Notes: generated from the letters alone by a model not told the origin. 64,000 nt of DNA from Prevotella sp. MA2016 (GCF_000619825.1 NZ_JHUW01000010.1:186001-250000), one strand, 5' to 3'; positions 20,478 through 29,104 are shown, counted from the first letter of the stretch. A program made the numbers and translations.

Positions 20478-20972
20478 TTACAGGTTGGGAGAAATCTCGG
20501 CTACCCATGCATTGATGCGGGTGTCGGTCTTGTCGTCTTCGTTGATGTCATCAAGTGCCAGACCAACGAACTTACCGTCAATCACGGCCTCAGAGTCGTC
20601 GAAGTGATAGCCGTCGGTGCTTACTGCGCCCACAAAGCGTGCACCACTCTCCTTGATGCCGTTGTATAACTCGCCAATGCCACCAACGAAGGTGTCGCCA
20701 TACGACTCGCAGTCGCCACAGCCAAAGAGGGCGATGGTCTTGTCTGATAGGTTGGCAGCCTGCAGCAGTCGGAGTCCGTCGTACCAGTCGTCCTGCAGTT
20801 CGCCAGCCCCCCAGGTCGAAGTGCCTAAAATCAGGTTTGGGTGATTGTCGATGGTCTCGGCAGTCAGGTCTTGTACGTTGATGACCTCGCAGCCAAGCTT
20901 CTGGGCTATCTTCTCTGCGATAGCTTCGCATGTTCCAGTAGAGGAACCATAGATTACAATTGTTGCGTTCAT
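20478..20972 (-). CDS. fldA: Flavodoxin
   Basis: Long-chain FMN-binding electron carrier of 164 aa, the usual length. The phosphate-binding loop is YGSSTGTCEAIAEKIA at the N-terminus; LGTSTWGAGELQDDWYD and LFGCGDCESYGDTFVGGIGELY supply the isoalloxazine contacts. Flavodoxins feed electrons to radical SAM and reductive enzymes and often replace ferredoxin under iron limitation. Transcribed with the DUF2023 gene from the promoter at 21015-21022. Confidence 0.95.
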   Translation of the reverse strand: MNATIVIYGSSTGTCEAIAEKIAQKLGCEVINVQDLTAETIDNHPNLILGTSTWGAGELQDDWYDGLRLLQAANLSDKTIALFGCGDCESYGDTFVGGIGELYNGIKESGARFVGAVSTDGYHFDDSEAVIDGKFVGLALDDINEDDKTDTRINAWVAEISPNL

Positions 20973-21014
20973 GTTGCTAATTTCATTTTAAAATATACAA
21001 TGAGTTTCTGGGTG

Positions 21015-21022
21015 CAAAGGTA
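21015..21022 (-). promoter_or_regulatory. Promoter -7 box for fldA-DUF2023
   Basis: TACCTTTG on the minus strand, 42 bp before the fldA ATG. Confidence 0.6.
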
Positions 21023-21136
21023 CGTCTATCCTGCGAACCCTGCAATACCGAGAAATGAGGTTTTTGTTAATCTGTCGTTCTTTCGGCCCTCTTAAAAACA
21101 GATTAATCATAATTAGGTATATTCGAAGAAAAATAG

Positions 21137-21144
21137 TATCTTTG
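21137..21144 (+). promoter_or_regulatory. Promoter -7 box for the GH35 gene
   Basis: TATCTTTG, 22 bp before the ATG at 21167. Confidence 0.6.
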
Positions 21145-21166
21145 CAGCAGAAAAAAGTAAATTGAT

Positions 21167-23191
21167 ATGAGAAGACTGTTTTTCGCGATTGCAGCGCTGG
21201 TGGTGACGAGTATCTCTACACTCGCCTCTGTGCCCACAGTGAAGTGGGATAAGTATAGCCTTATCATTGATGGACGACGTGTCTGCCCGGTGATGGGCGA
21301 GGTGCACTATTCACGTATCCCGACTGCAGAATGGCAGCAGGAGGTGCATAAGATGAAAGAGGGTGGGGTGACCATCATTGCCTGCTATGTGTTCTGGAAC
21401 CATATCGAAGAGACTGAAGGCATCTTCGACTGGAGTGGACAGCGCGACCTTCGGTCTTTCTTGGAGGTATGCCAGGCAGAGGGATTGCCGGTAGTACTGC
21501 GTGTGGGCCCTTTCTGTCATGGGGAGGTGCGCTGTGGTGGCATACCCGACTGGTTGTTTGCCAAGGGGTGCAAGATGCGCTCGCAGGATTCAGTCTTCCT
21601 GAAATACACAGAGCGACTCTACCGGCAGATCTTCACCCAGGTGCAGGGGCTGCAATGGAAAGACGGTGGACCGGTGATGGCGCTGCAGTTCGACAATGAG
21701 TACCGTGGCAGTGGTGACTATCTGATGGCACTCAAGAAGATGGCGCTCGGCATCGGATTCGACTTGCCATTCTACACGCGTACTGGATGGCCGGAGCTGT
21801 CGAAACCCGTGCCTTTTGGTGAGATGATTCCGCTCTATGGTGACTATGCCGACGGCTTCTGGGAGCGCTCGTTAGAGGAGACGGCTGGCGACTACTATAA
21901 GGCTTTCAACTTTAAGGCATTCCGTTCATCTACTGCTATCGCTACTGAGCAGCTGGGGGAGCAGAAAGAAAAGCTGAACGAGGGTGACCAGCAGTATCCG
22001 TACTTCACCTGTGAACTTGGAGGTGGTATGATGACTGCATATCACCGCAGGCCTTATCTCTATCCGGAGGATGCTTATTCTATGGCTGTTGTGAAACTAG
22101 GTAGCGGATCCAATCTCTTGGGGTATTATATGTATCACGGCGGTACAAACCCTGATGGTAAGACATGGCTCAATGAGATGCAGCGCACGCTGGCTACCAA
22201 CTATAACGACATGCCGGTTAAAAACTACGACTTCCAGGCTCCTCTCGGTGAGTTCGGACAGCGTAATCCGCACTATTTCATGCTTCGTAAGCTGCATCTG
22301 TTTATGCAGGACTGGGGCGAGCAGCTGGCACCGATGGAGACTGAGTTCCCCTGCAAGCAGACCATCTCGAAAGGTGATGACTCGTTTTTGCGCTGGGCTG
22401 TACGCTCAAAGAGTGGTAGCGGATTTATCTTTATCAATAATTATGAACGCCTGCAGAATCTCTCTGCCAAGAGAGATGTTCGGCTGGAGGCGTGTGGTGT
22501 AAAGTTGCCCAAGATGAACATCCCTGCAGGAACAATCTGTATCCTGCCTATCAACATCGATGGCATCCGCTATGCCACTGCACAGCTTATCGCCAAACGC
22601 GATGGAAAGCTATACCTGGAGCAGATAAAGGGCATGCCCACAACGATTGTGCTAAACGACGGAAAAGTGCTGCGAAATGTGAAGGCGAGGGGCACTGAAA
22701 AACCAGTGTATAAGAATATCTATTTGCTGACGAGCGATGAGGCTGGCCGATTGTTCCTGCCGCAGGCGAATCAGGATTATTCTGTTTTTAGCGCCACCTA
22801 TGAGAAAGTGCGCGAAGCAAAAACGCTGCGCACTATCACAATAGGCGTGAACAAGGTGGCAGAGGAACCAACCGACGAGGATTTTGAGCAGGCTGCCGTC
22901 TATCGTGTGAAAGTGCCTGTAGAGGCCGTTGAGAATATTCAGCGTCTGCTGACTATTGACTATCAGGGAGACTGTGCGCGACTATATGCTGGTGGCAGAC
23001 TGATAGCCGACCATTTCAACAATGGGCGCCCGTTCCTCTTCGGGCTTTGGCGACTGCCTAAAGGATGTACTGAACTGGAACTGCGAATTCTTCCGATGCA
23101 GCAGAACGAGCCAGTATATTTCCCACGTGAGGCAGACACCACTCCCGGTGAGAAGGTAAAAAACATAAGCATTACCGACGAAGGATTGTGA
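21167..23191 (+). CDS. Secreted GH35 beta-galactosidase
   Basis: Glycoside hydrolase family 35 enzyme of 674 aa with a signal peptide (MRRLFFAIAALVVTSISTLAS). The (beta/alpha)8 domain starts at VPVMGEVHYSR-like sequence (CPVMGEVHYSRIP). The likely acid/base is Glu178 in LQFDNEYRG and the likely nucleophile Glu283 in YFTCELGGGMM; both contexts differ slightly from the canonical IENEYG and EFW/GW patterns. WNHIEETEGIFDWSG and VGPFCHGEVRCGGIPDWL are classic GH35 blocks. C-terminal beta-sandwich domains follow. It removes terminal beta-galactose, probably from plant or host glycans in the periplasm. There is no SusC/SusD pair nearby, so it is not in a typical polysaccharide locus. It converges on the gene at 23193 with a 1-bp gap. 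Confidence 0.9.
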   Translation: MRRLFFAIAALVVTSISTLASVPTVKWDKYSLIIDGRRVCPVMGEVHYSRIPTAEWQQEVHKMKEGGVTIIACYVFWNHIEETEGIFDWSGQRDLRSFLEVCQAEGLPVVLRVGPFCHGEVRCGGIPDWLFAKGCKMRSQDSVFLKYTERLYRQIFTQVQGLQWKDGGPVMALQFDNEYRGSGDYLMALKKMALGIGFDLPFYTRTGWPELSKPVPFGEMIPLYGDYADGFWERSLEETAGDYYKAFNFKAFRSSTAIATEQLGEQKEKLNEGDQQYPYFTCELGGGMMTAYHRRPYLYPEDAYSMAVVKLGSGSNLLGYYMYHGGTNPDGKTWLNEMQRTLATNYNDMPVKNYDFQAPLGEFGQRNPHYFMLRKLHLFMQDWGEQLAPMETEFPCKQTISKGDDSFLRWAVRSKSGSGFIFINNYERLQNLSAKRDVRLEACGVKLPKMNIPAGTICILPINIDGIRYATAQLIAKRDGKLYLEQIKGMPTTIVLNDGKVLRNVKARGTEKPVYKNIYLLTSDEAGRLFLPQANQDYSVFSATYEKVREAKTLRTITIGVNKVAEEPTDEDFEQAAVYRVKVPVEAVENIQRLLTIDYQGDCARLYAGGRLIADHFNNGRPFLFGLWRLPKGCTELELRILPMQQNEPVYFPREADTTPGEKVKNISITDEGL

Positions 23192-23192
23192 T

Positions 23193-23702
23193 TTAGTTGA
23201 TTTCTTCCTTACCTATATGCTTATTTAATATTTCAAGAATCTCATGGGGCTTTTTAGCAAGACCTGTGACGTAGATGTCATAAGGCTGACCAGGATGAAG
23301 GTTCTCTGGATAACGGATGCGGAAGATGCGCCCATTTTCTATCTCCAGATCGCTGATGCCGGCTTCTACATCCTTTTTGTAGCGGATGCTGATGAGGTCC
23401 TGCTTCTTGAAGCTTGAGAGGTAGAAAGAATCAACCTCCTCGAAAAACACTTCCCAGGGCTCTTCGGCATTGACGATTACAGAATAATCGGTGATGATGA
23501 GCTTGGGTTTACGAATAACGCAAATGATGATGTGATTAGCGATGAGATAAGCTAAAATGAACACCAAAAATGTGGGGTTGAAATGATAACCTGCATGATG
23601 AGCCGTTTTGATGCCTAATACCAAGAGTATCAATGTGAGGATAGCGAATGCTGGCAAGATAATGAGATGATAGTTCTTGCTGTAGATTTTATTTTTTTTC
23701 AT
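23193..23702 (-). CDS. Small membrane protein with a PH-like domain (STM3941-like)
   Basis: 169-aa protein with two membrane segments (LIILPAFAILTLILLVLGI and FLVFILAYLIANHIIICVI) followed by a soluble region with the pattern KLIITDYSVIVNAEEPWEVFFEEVDSFYL, which resembles bacterial PH-like or STM3941-type proteins; moderate to low confidence. I chose ATG 23702, which follows the HTH gene's stop after a single base (TGA-T-ATG), rather than an earlier ATG at 23750 inside that gene. Last gene of the DUF2975/HTH operon. Confidence 0.6.
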   Translation of the reverse strand: MKKNKIYSKNYHLIILPAFAILTLILLVLGIKTAHHAGYHFNPTFLVFILAYLIANHIIICVIRKPKLIITDYSVIVNAEEPWEVFFEEVDSFYLSSFKKQDLISIRYKKDVEAGISDLEIENGRIFRIRYPENLHPGQPYDIYVTGLAKKPHEILEILNKHIGKEEIN

Positions 23703-23703
23703 A

Positions 23704-23940
23704 TCAGTCAGAATTTTTAGGGGATGTTGATAATTCGTCTCTATATTCAAGTATGTCGCCAGGTTGGCACCCCAGCTCGCGGCAGATGGCCTCGAGGGTG
23801 CTGAAGCGGATGGCCTTGGCCTTACCCGTCTTCAATATCGAGAGATTAGCAAGGGTAAGCCCTACGCGGTCGGCAAGTTGACTAAGCGACATCTTGCGCT
23901 TGGCCATCTCTACATCAAGATTTACAATGATCTGTCCCAT
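23704..23940 (-). CDS. Cro/CI-type HTH regulator (YozG-like)
   Basis: DNA-binding protein of 78 aa. The helix-turn-helix is SLSQLADRVGLTLANLSILKTGK with the second helices RFSTLEAICRELGCQPGDILEY, the pattern of YozG-type regulators that accompany DUF2975 membrane proteins. It lies between DUF2975 and the STM3941-like gene. The TTATCG repeats in the operon promoter (24922-25025) are the obvious candidate operators, so autorepression is likely by inference. Confidence 0.88.
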   Translation of the reverse strand: MGQIIVNLDVEMAKRKMSLSQLADRVGLTLANLSILKTGKAKAIRFSTLEAICRELGCQPGDILEYRDELSTSPKNSD

Positions 23941-23946
23941 AAGCCC

Positions 23947-24411
23947 TTAAATAGTTAAATCCTGTTCTTCCTGTAATTTTAGTCCGATGGCGAATACCTC
24001 GGAGATAATCAGATTGAATGTGCCAAACAGAAAGGCATCAAAGAAATGATCGTAAACTTCGGTAAAGCTGCATCCCGAATAGAGCTCATCGCCAGCAGCT
24101 ACTGCTGCAAGTATCATCAGGCCATAGGCTGTGAGTCGCAGCAGGTGAACATTCTCCCATACAAACACCTTATTATGATTGACGTTGAGGATAAAACGGA
24201 AGAAGCTGATGAATGATACAAAGGCTGCAACTACGGCAAATAGCTTAACGAAGAATCCAAAGAGTGCACTCCAGGTATGTGCTATTCCTTCTTCACTACC
24301 TTTTTCCCAACCTTCCATAAAGGCATCTGCTCCAGTTACAAAGGTCATTACTACTTGTGTTGCCATCAGCAGCAACATCAACACGCAGAATATATTCAGT
24401 TTCTTTTTCAT
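23947..24411 (-). CDS. DUF2975 family membrane protein
   Basis: 154-aa protein with four predicted membrane segments (LNIFCVLMLLLMATQVVMTF, LFGFFVKLFAVVAAFVSFI, LTAYGLMILAAVAAG, FLFGTFNLIISEVFAIGL) and the family's C-terminal LQEEQDLTI. Function unknown. I chose ATG 24411; the frame extends upstream through the preceding gene without support. Followed 6 bp later by the YozG-like regulator, the usual pairing. Confidence 0.8.
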   Translation of the reverse strand: MKKKLNIFCVLMLLLMATQVVMTFVTGADAFMEGWEKGSEEGIAHTWSALFGFFVKLFAVVAAFVSFISFFRFILNVNHNKVFVWENVHLLRLTAYGLMILAAVAAGDELYSGCSFTEVYDHFFDAFLFGTFNLIISEVFAIGLKLQEEQDLTI

Positions 24412-24430
24412 ATGTAAATAGTTTTGGAAA

Positions 24431-24913
24431 TTATACTGTAAGCTCTTGTTCTTTTTTAAGTTTGATAATATCCTTGATGAGTTTAGGCATAAATAAGAAG
24501 CTGAATACGATAAAATAGAGTGGTGCACCATATAAACCGCGGGTCATGGATGGGAAACGATCGAGATGCTCTGTGCCAATGTGATTGAAAACATAGTCGA
24601 ACACATTGCCTGCAGCTATATAATATATGATGAATACTACAACCGTGAGATAATACAACCGAAGAATCCAACGAGTGTACTGCTTATGCACATAAGTAAG
24701 ATAGCACACAACGAAGTAGATACACCAGGTGATGGACTTGCCTAAGAACTCAAACAGATTGCAAAGCCCTACGCAATAATCGTAATCTGTTGTAGCATGA
24801 CGCATGGTTTGGACATCGTCAATAATAGAATAGACAACATAACTCATAAAGAGCAACCAGATAATTGTGCTCACTGGATTCTTTTTAATGCTCTGAAATA
24901 AACTTGTACTCAT
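24431..24913 (-). CDS. Four-segment membrane protein, divergent DUF2975 relative
   Basis: 160-aa membrane protein with about four hydrophobic segments (STIIWLLFMSYVVYSII, ITWCIYFVVCYLTYV, LYYLTVVVFIIYYIAA, APLYFIVFSFLFM). The end LKKEQELTV closely matches the LQEEQDLTI tail of the next gene, so I read the two as distant paralogues. Function unknown. First gene of the operon, 41 nt or so downstream of the predicted transcription start, directly under the TTATCG operator cluster. Confidence 0.7.
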   Translation of the reverse strand: MSTSLFQSIKKNPVSTIIWLLFMSYVVYSIIDDVQTMRHATTDYDYCVGLCNLFEFLGKSITWCIYFVVCYLTYVHKQYTRWILRLYYLTVVVFIIYYIAAGNVFDYVFNHIGTEHLDRFPSMTRGLYGAPLYFIVFSFLFMPKLIKDIIKLKKEQELTV

Positions 24914-24921
24914 AGTCGTAT

Positions 24922-25025
24922 TTATCGTTTTAATTTGTTTATTTATCGTTTATCGATATGCAAAAGTAGAAATAATAACAATACCAACCAAATAAAAACG
25001 ATAAAAACTTATCGAAAAACGATAA
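24922..25025 (-). promoter_or_regulatory. Promoter with a cluster of TTATCG operators
   Basis: -7 box TACTTTTG (24961-24968) and -33 TTTG (24989-24992), spacer 20 nt, both on the minus strand. Around it lie copies of TTATCG/CGATAA: 24922-24927, 24943-24948, 24950-24955 (within the palindrome TATCGATA), 24999-25004, and the perfect inverted repeat TTATCGAAAAACGATAA at 25009-25025. Sites lie both upstream of -33 and over the start region, the arrangement expected for a repressor, probably the HTH protein at 23704-23940. Confidence 0.7.
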
Positions 25026-25041
25026 ATTTAACTTTCTGTAA

Positions 25042-25905
25042 CTAAATATTCCCCAAATACACATGCTTGATGCCCTCTTCTTCGGCTATCTGCTTGGCAG
25101 CATATAGTGTTTGACGAGGGGTAGGTGGGGTATCTTGCATCTTATAGCGAGGGAAGAATCGGCTGAAGTGCAATGGTGCTTTGGATAAGCCATTATCTTT
25201 CAACCATTTGCACATTTCTTTAATCATCTGCATATCGTCGTTGATGCCTGGAATCACCAGGTTGGTTATCTCTAACCAAACGCCAGCATCACGCATAGCC
25301 AGAATGGTGTCGAGTACAGGTTGCAGATGGCCGCCACTCACACGCTGGTATATACTTTCGCTAAACGATTTTAAATCTACGTTGGCGGCATCAAGATAAG
25401 GTAGCAGATGGCTCAGTGGTTCCTGGCAAACATAGCCAGCTGAAACCAATATGTTCCAGAGTCCAGCTTCGTGGGCTTTTCGGGCTGTATCAGTGATATA
25501 TTCTATATAGGTAAGTGGCTCGGTGTAAGTATAGGCGATGCCTGGACTATGGTGCTTTTGGCATAGTGCAACCACTTCGTCAGGTTGAAGTTCATAGTAG
25601 TTCACATCTTGTGGTGAAACCTGCGATATCTCGTGATTCTGACAGTTTAAGCAACGGAAGTTACACCCTGTACAAGCTATGGAGAGACATGTAGTGCCTG
25701 GGTGAAAATGGTAAAGTGGCTTCTTCTCTATCGGATCAATGGCCAGCGAACAAGGCTTGGCATACACCTCGCTCACCAGCGTGCCGCCATGATTCCGTCT
25801 ACTGCGGCAGATACCCGTTTGGCCATCGCTTATCTTACAGTGATGCGGACATAGTTCGCATTCCACTCGTCCATCCTCCAATCGATGATAATATCTGCAC
25901 TCCAT
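25042..25905 (-). CDS. amrS: AmmeMemoRadiSam system radical SAM enzyme
   Basis: Radical SAM protein of 287 aa of the AmrS/PflA-like family. It has an N-terminal Cys motif (CELCPHHCKI, GICRSR), the cluster motif CTGCNFRCLNCQN, and the downstream blocks SAGYVC and NLVIPGINDD. The AmrS/AmrA/AmrB set is widely conserved but its reaction is unknown. I chose ATG 25905, whose first base is shared with the upstream stop (TGATG); the longer frame to 25959 would overlap amrBA. It follows the AmrB-AmrA fusion directly. Confidence 0.9.
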   Translation of the reverse strand: MECRYYHRLEDGRVECELCPHHCKISDGQTGICRSRRNHGGTLVSEVYAKPCSLAIDPIEKKPLYHFHPGTTCLSIACTGCNFRCLNCQNHEISQVSPQDVNYYELQPDEVVALCQKHHSPGIAYTYTEPLTYIEYITDTARKAHEAGLWNILVSAGYVCQEPLSHLLPYLDAANVDLKSFSESIYQRVSGGHLQPVLDTILAMRDAGVWLEITNLVIPGINDDMQMIKEMCKWLKDNGLSKAPLHFSRFFPRYKMQDTPPTPRQTLYAAKQIAEEEGIKHVYLGNI

Positions 25906-27299
25906 CAGAAAACTATTGCTTCGTAAACATACAATTCTGCATCGCGCCATCCATCCCAACCTATGCCAGCCTTATCTTGTGCGCAATGCCCTATGAATTC
26001 TTCTTTAGTCCAGTTCACCTCATCGGCTACTTGTGGAAGGAAAGTGCCGCTACGATAACCTTTCTTAATATAGATGCCATGATGATGCAATTCAAACTCG
26101 TCGATATTCTGTATGCGGCGCATAGGTGTGAGCACAGAAATCTCGATGTCGATATCAGCAAGTTCATCACTGGTAACGGGCATAAATCGTGGGTCTTCGA
26201 ATGCTGCAGCACGAGCCATCTTGGCCACAATCTCATGTAGAGCAAAATCCTCGCCAAAGTGCCCTATACAACCACGCAATCGTCCATGTTTGTGCAGCGA
26301 TACAAAGGCTCCGCATTTCGAATTGAGAATGGATGAGCGGATTGGTTGCTGTGCGATAGGCTTACCGTCAAGGGTATCTTTAATGCTTTGAAAAGCGATG
26401 TCCTTCAGCGCTTTCTTGTCGTCATCAGAAAGAGCGAAACTTGTGTTGTTGCGCAGGATAGCGAACGAATGATAGCCCACCACGCGACTAAGATCGCGAT
26501 TGTCGATATCGCCAGAGTTCTGATACATCAGGTGCTTAACGTCGTATCTACTATCCATCATCAGCATTAACGTAACGATGGCAAATTCACCGCATGCACT
26601 CGTTGCCAGATTGCGTTTGCCGCTATTTGCATTGGCTTCGATGGCGGCAATAAACTCCTCTACATCGCCTGTTTCGATGGCTTTGCCTGTTTTTGCATCC
26701 ACCTCGTAGGCATCTTGGTACGATGGATAATGCGAAAAATCGCTGCTGATTACAAACAGATTCTCGTCAGTAAAATACGGTTTCAGCACATCGGCCATCC
26801 GTTTAAGTTTGTAGTAGTCGTTGGTCGAAATGATGATAGGCACTATTGGGGGCACTTCGCCCAGTTTGCGCTGCAGAAATGGCAGTTGCACCTCCAGACA
26901 ATGCTCTTGCGCATGAGCCGAACGGTGATAGGCGAAAATGCTATCAGCCTTAGTCAGTTCGATAGCTGTTTCGTGGTCCACTTTTACATTGCCAAGTGGT
27001 GTGGCGTAATAGTCGGCCTCGGTGTTTACCGATGCACCATTAAGCCATTCGTGATGGCTGGGACCTAACAAGAAAATGCGTTTGTATTCTTTCTTGGCAT
27101 CAATCGTCATATAGGCCGATGCTGCCACATTTCCAGAGAAATAGTAGCCAGCATGGGGTACAATGAGTGCTGCCAGATTATCGTAAACCTGACTATTGTG
27201 CTGTTTTAGCAGGCTATCCACCTCATTCTCAAGCTCTTCTGCATCGCCCGTGTAAAAGCGGTTGGCCTGTGTGGCTGGTCTTACTTGTCCTAATTTCAT
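25905..27299 (-). CDS. AmmeMemoRadiSam protein B-A fusion (MEMO1-AMMECR1)
   Basis: 464-aa fusion. Residues 1 to ~275 are a MEMO1-type domain related to class III extradiol dioxygenases (ALIVPHAGYYFSG, LGPSHH, SSDFSHY with candidate metal-site histidines). Residues ~285-464 are an AMMECR1 domain (GCIGHF, AFEDPRFMPVTSDEL, VLTPMRRI). All three system parts are thus carried by two genes, this one and amrS. Function is unresolved; a redox or RNA/nucleotide modification role has been suggested only from context. The promoter box at 27304-27311 is so close to the ATG that the mRNA should be leaderless. Confidence 0.9.
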   Translation of the reverse strand: MKLGQVRPATQANRFYTGDAEELENEVDSLLKQHNSQVYDNLAALIVPHAGYYFSGNVAASAYMTIDAKKEYKRIFLLGPSHHEWLNGASVNTEADYYATPLGNVKVDHETAIELTKADSIFAYHRSAHAQEHCLEVQLPFLQRKLGEVPPIVPIIISTNDYYKLKRMADVLKPYFTDENLFVISSDFSHYPSYQDAYEVDAKTGKAIETGDVEEFIAAIEANANSGKRNLATSACGEFAIVTLMLMMDSRYDVKHLMYQNSGDIDNRDLSRVVGYHSFAILRNNTSFALSDDDKKALKDIAFQSIKDTLDGKPIAQQPIRSSILNSKCGAFVSLHKHGRLRGCIGHFGEDFALHEIVAKMARAAAFEDPRFMPVTSDELADIDIEISVLTPMRRIQNIDEFELHHHGIYIKKGYRSGTFLPQVADEVNWTKEEFIGHCAQDKAGIGWDGWRDAELYVYEAIVF

Positions 27300-27303
27300 G
27301 TCG

Positions 27304-27311
27304 CAAAGATA
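27304..27311 (-). promoter_or_regulatory. Promoter -7 box for amrBA-amrS
   Basis: TATCTTTG on the minus strand; the ATG starts four bases further on. Confidence 0.55.
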
Positions 27312-27375
27312 GCAATAATCTCCATATCATCCTAATATTTCTGCTAATAAATTTGGAACGTCCCACTTTTTTGTT

Positions 27376-27383
27376 TACTTTTG
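27376..27383 (+). promoter_or_regulatory. Promoter -7 box for the second C1 peptidase
   Basis: TACTTTTG, 24 bp before the ATG at 27408. Confidence 0.55.
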
Positions 27384-27407
27384 CGGACGAACTATAGATG
27401 TTAGCGT

Positions 27408-28505
27408 ATGGCACATTATTATAAAACAATTATTGCAATGATGCTGATGGCAACAACGGCATCGGCACAGGAGAATCTGCAGCGCGGAGCCATTGCTTCG
27501 CAGGTAAAGAAATCGTTTACTACGGTGAAGGAACTTCCGATAACCAGTGTAAAGAACCAATATCGTAGTGGAACCTGCTGGGCATACGCTACATTGGGCT
27601 ATTTTGAAAGCGAGATACTGCGACAAACGGGTAAAACCTACGACCTGTGCGAGATGTTTGTGGTTAACAACGACTATATGGACAATGCCACACACTATGT
27701 GCGTATGCATGGCTACAGTCAGATATCAGAGGGAGGCTCGTGTGATGATGTGCTTGAGGTGATACGTCAGCATGGCATCTGCCCAGAGAACGCAATGCCT
27801 GCACCAGGCTCGTTAACGGGCGATTCGCTGGCTAATTTCAAAGTGTTCTTCCCAGAGTTGGAACGTACTGTAAGCAGTATCGTAACAAAAAATGCCAAGG
27901 CCCCCAAGGCTCATTGGCAGGATAGCGTGCAGGCAGTCATAAATCGCTATATTGGCAGCTGTCCTGAGCAGTTCGTATATCAGGGAAAAACGTACACGCC
28001 AAAAACATTTGCTGAGAGTCTTGGTCTGAACCTCGACGATTATGTAAGTCTTACTAGCTTTACCCACCATCCGTTCAACCAATGGTTTGTGATTGAGGCA
28101 CCCTACAAATGGCGACTGAAACCTAGTTACAACATTCCCATAGAGCAGTTGATGGATGTACTTGATAAGGCTATTGATGCAGGTTATACAGTAGCTTGGG
28201 GTGGCGATGTAACAGGTGATTTTACGCGCACAGGATTGGCTATGCTTCCCGAAGGCGTGAAGCCTACCCAACAGTTACGACAGGAACAATGGGACGATTG
28301 GCGATTTACCTACGACCACGTGATGCTTATCTACGGCAAGGCCACAGACGAGCAAGGTAATCCTTACTATATGGTAAAGAACTCATGGGGCCAGAGTGGC
28401 GATTTCAAAGGTATCTGGTATATGTCGCGCGACTATATCGCCCTGAACACCACCTACATCTTCCTTAACCGCCACGCACTTAATCTAAACATATCAACAA
28501 AATAG
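27408..28505 (+). CDS. Secreted C1B-type cysteine peptidase, paralogue
   Basis: 365-aa peptidase with a signal peptide ending TTASA. Active-site residues are complete: Gln51 and Cys57 in KNQYRSGTCWAYA, His in YDHVMLIYG, Asn in VKNSWGQSG. It is clearly homologous along its length to the 401-aa enzyme at 4920-6125 but lacks about 35 residues of that protein's RQGLAYAVDG...PEVVP region. Likely a periplasmic or secreted aminopeptidase or endopeptidase of the PepC type. It has its own promoter and ends 10 bp from convergent xpt, with no hairpin between them. Confidence 0.88.
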   Translation: MAHYYKTIIAMMLMATTASAQENLQRGAIASQVKKSFTTVKELPITSVKNQYRSGTCWAYATLGYFESEILRQTGKTYDLCEMFVVNNDYMDNATHYVRMHGYSQISEGGSCDDVLEVIRQHGICPENAMPAPGSLTGDSLANFKVFFPELERTVSSIVTKNAKAPKAHWQDSVQAVINRYIGSCPEQFVYQGKTYTPKTFAESLGLNLDDYVSLTSFTHHPFNQWFVIEAPYKWRLKPSYNIPIEQLMDVLDKAIDAGYTVAWGGDVTGDFTRTGLAMLPEGVKPTQQLRQEQWDDWRFTYDHVMLIYGKATDEQGNPYYMVKNSWGQSGDFKGIWYMSRDYIALNTTYIFLNRHALNLNISTK

Positions 28506-28515
28506 TATTAATTGT

Positions 28516-29094
28516 CTATTCTCGAAACTTAATGGATTGGGTTTCGTAGTTCATCTCTTCGATGATGGCGAGGGATTCTAAGTGGTAGCCTTCTTCACGA
28601 AGTATGCGACCGCCATTCTGGTTGCCCTTTTCTACGGCGATACCAATGCCTGTTATTGTGGCACCTGCCTGGCGGGCGATGTCGATAAGGGCGTGAACAG
28701 CTTCGCCTTCGGCAAGGAAATCATCTACTATCAGCAGATGGTCGGAAGCTGAGAGATAGGGGACTGAAACAAACACCATGTTCTGCATCTTATGGGTAAA
28801 AGAATAGGCGTGCGACATGTATTTGTCGTCGCTGCTATTGAGTGTCTGGCTCTTCTTAGCAAACACAACGGGCACATCAAGACTGTTGCCAAGCATGGTT
28901 GCAATAGCTATGCCACTGGCTTCGATGGTGAGAATCTTGGTAATCTTGGCGTCTGCAAACCTGCTCTTGAACTCCTGGGCAATAAAGCGCATCACGTCCA
29001 TCTGAATCTGATGATTGAGAAAACTGTCAATCTTCAGAATATTACCAGGTCTGACCTCACACTCTTGAAGGATTTTCTGTTCTAGATAGTTCAT
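28516..29094 (-). CDS. xpt: Xanthine phosphoribosyltransferase
   Basis: Purine-salvage enzyme converting xanthine and PRPP to XMP. The 192-aa length, the N-terminal MNYLEQKILQECEVRPGNILKID and the PRPP loop LLIVDDFLAEGEA match Xpt; TIEASGIAIA is the pyrophosphate-side loop. In Firmicutes xpt is under a purine riboswitch; I see none here. It starts only 10 bases after a terminator-like hairpin that follows pheS, and no TAnnTTTG box lies between, so expression may depend on readthrough. Confidence 0.93.
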   Translation of the reverse strand: MNYLEQKILQECEVRPGNILKIDSFLNHQIQMDVMRFIAQEFKSRFADAKITKILTIEASGIAIATMLGNSLDVPVVFAKKSQTLNSSDDKYMSHAYSFTHKMQNMVFVSVPYLSASDHLLIVDDFLAEGEAVHALIDIARQAGATITGIGIAVEKGNQNGGRILREEGYHLESLAIIEEMNYETQSIKFRE

Positions 29095-29104
29095 AAAAAC
29101 ACAA

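Noticed and set aside
21167..23191. Polysaccharide utilisation locus around the GH35 gene
   Set aside because: No SusC/SusD-like, sensor or other glycosidase gene within the window.
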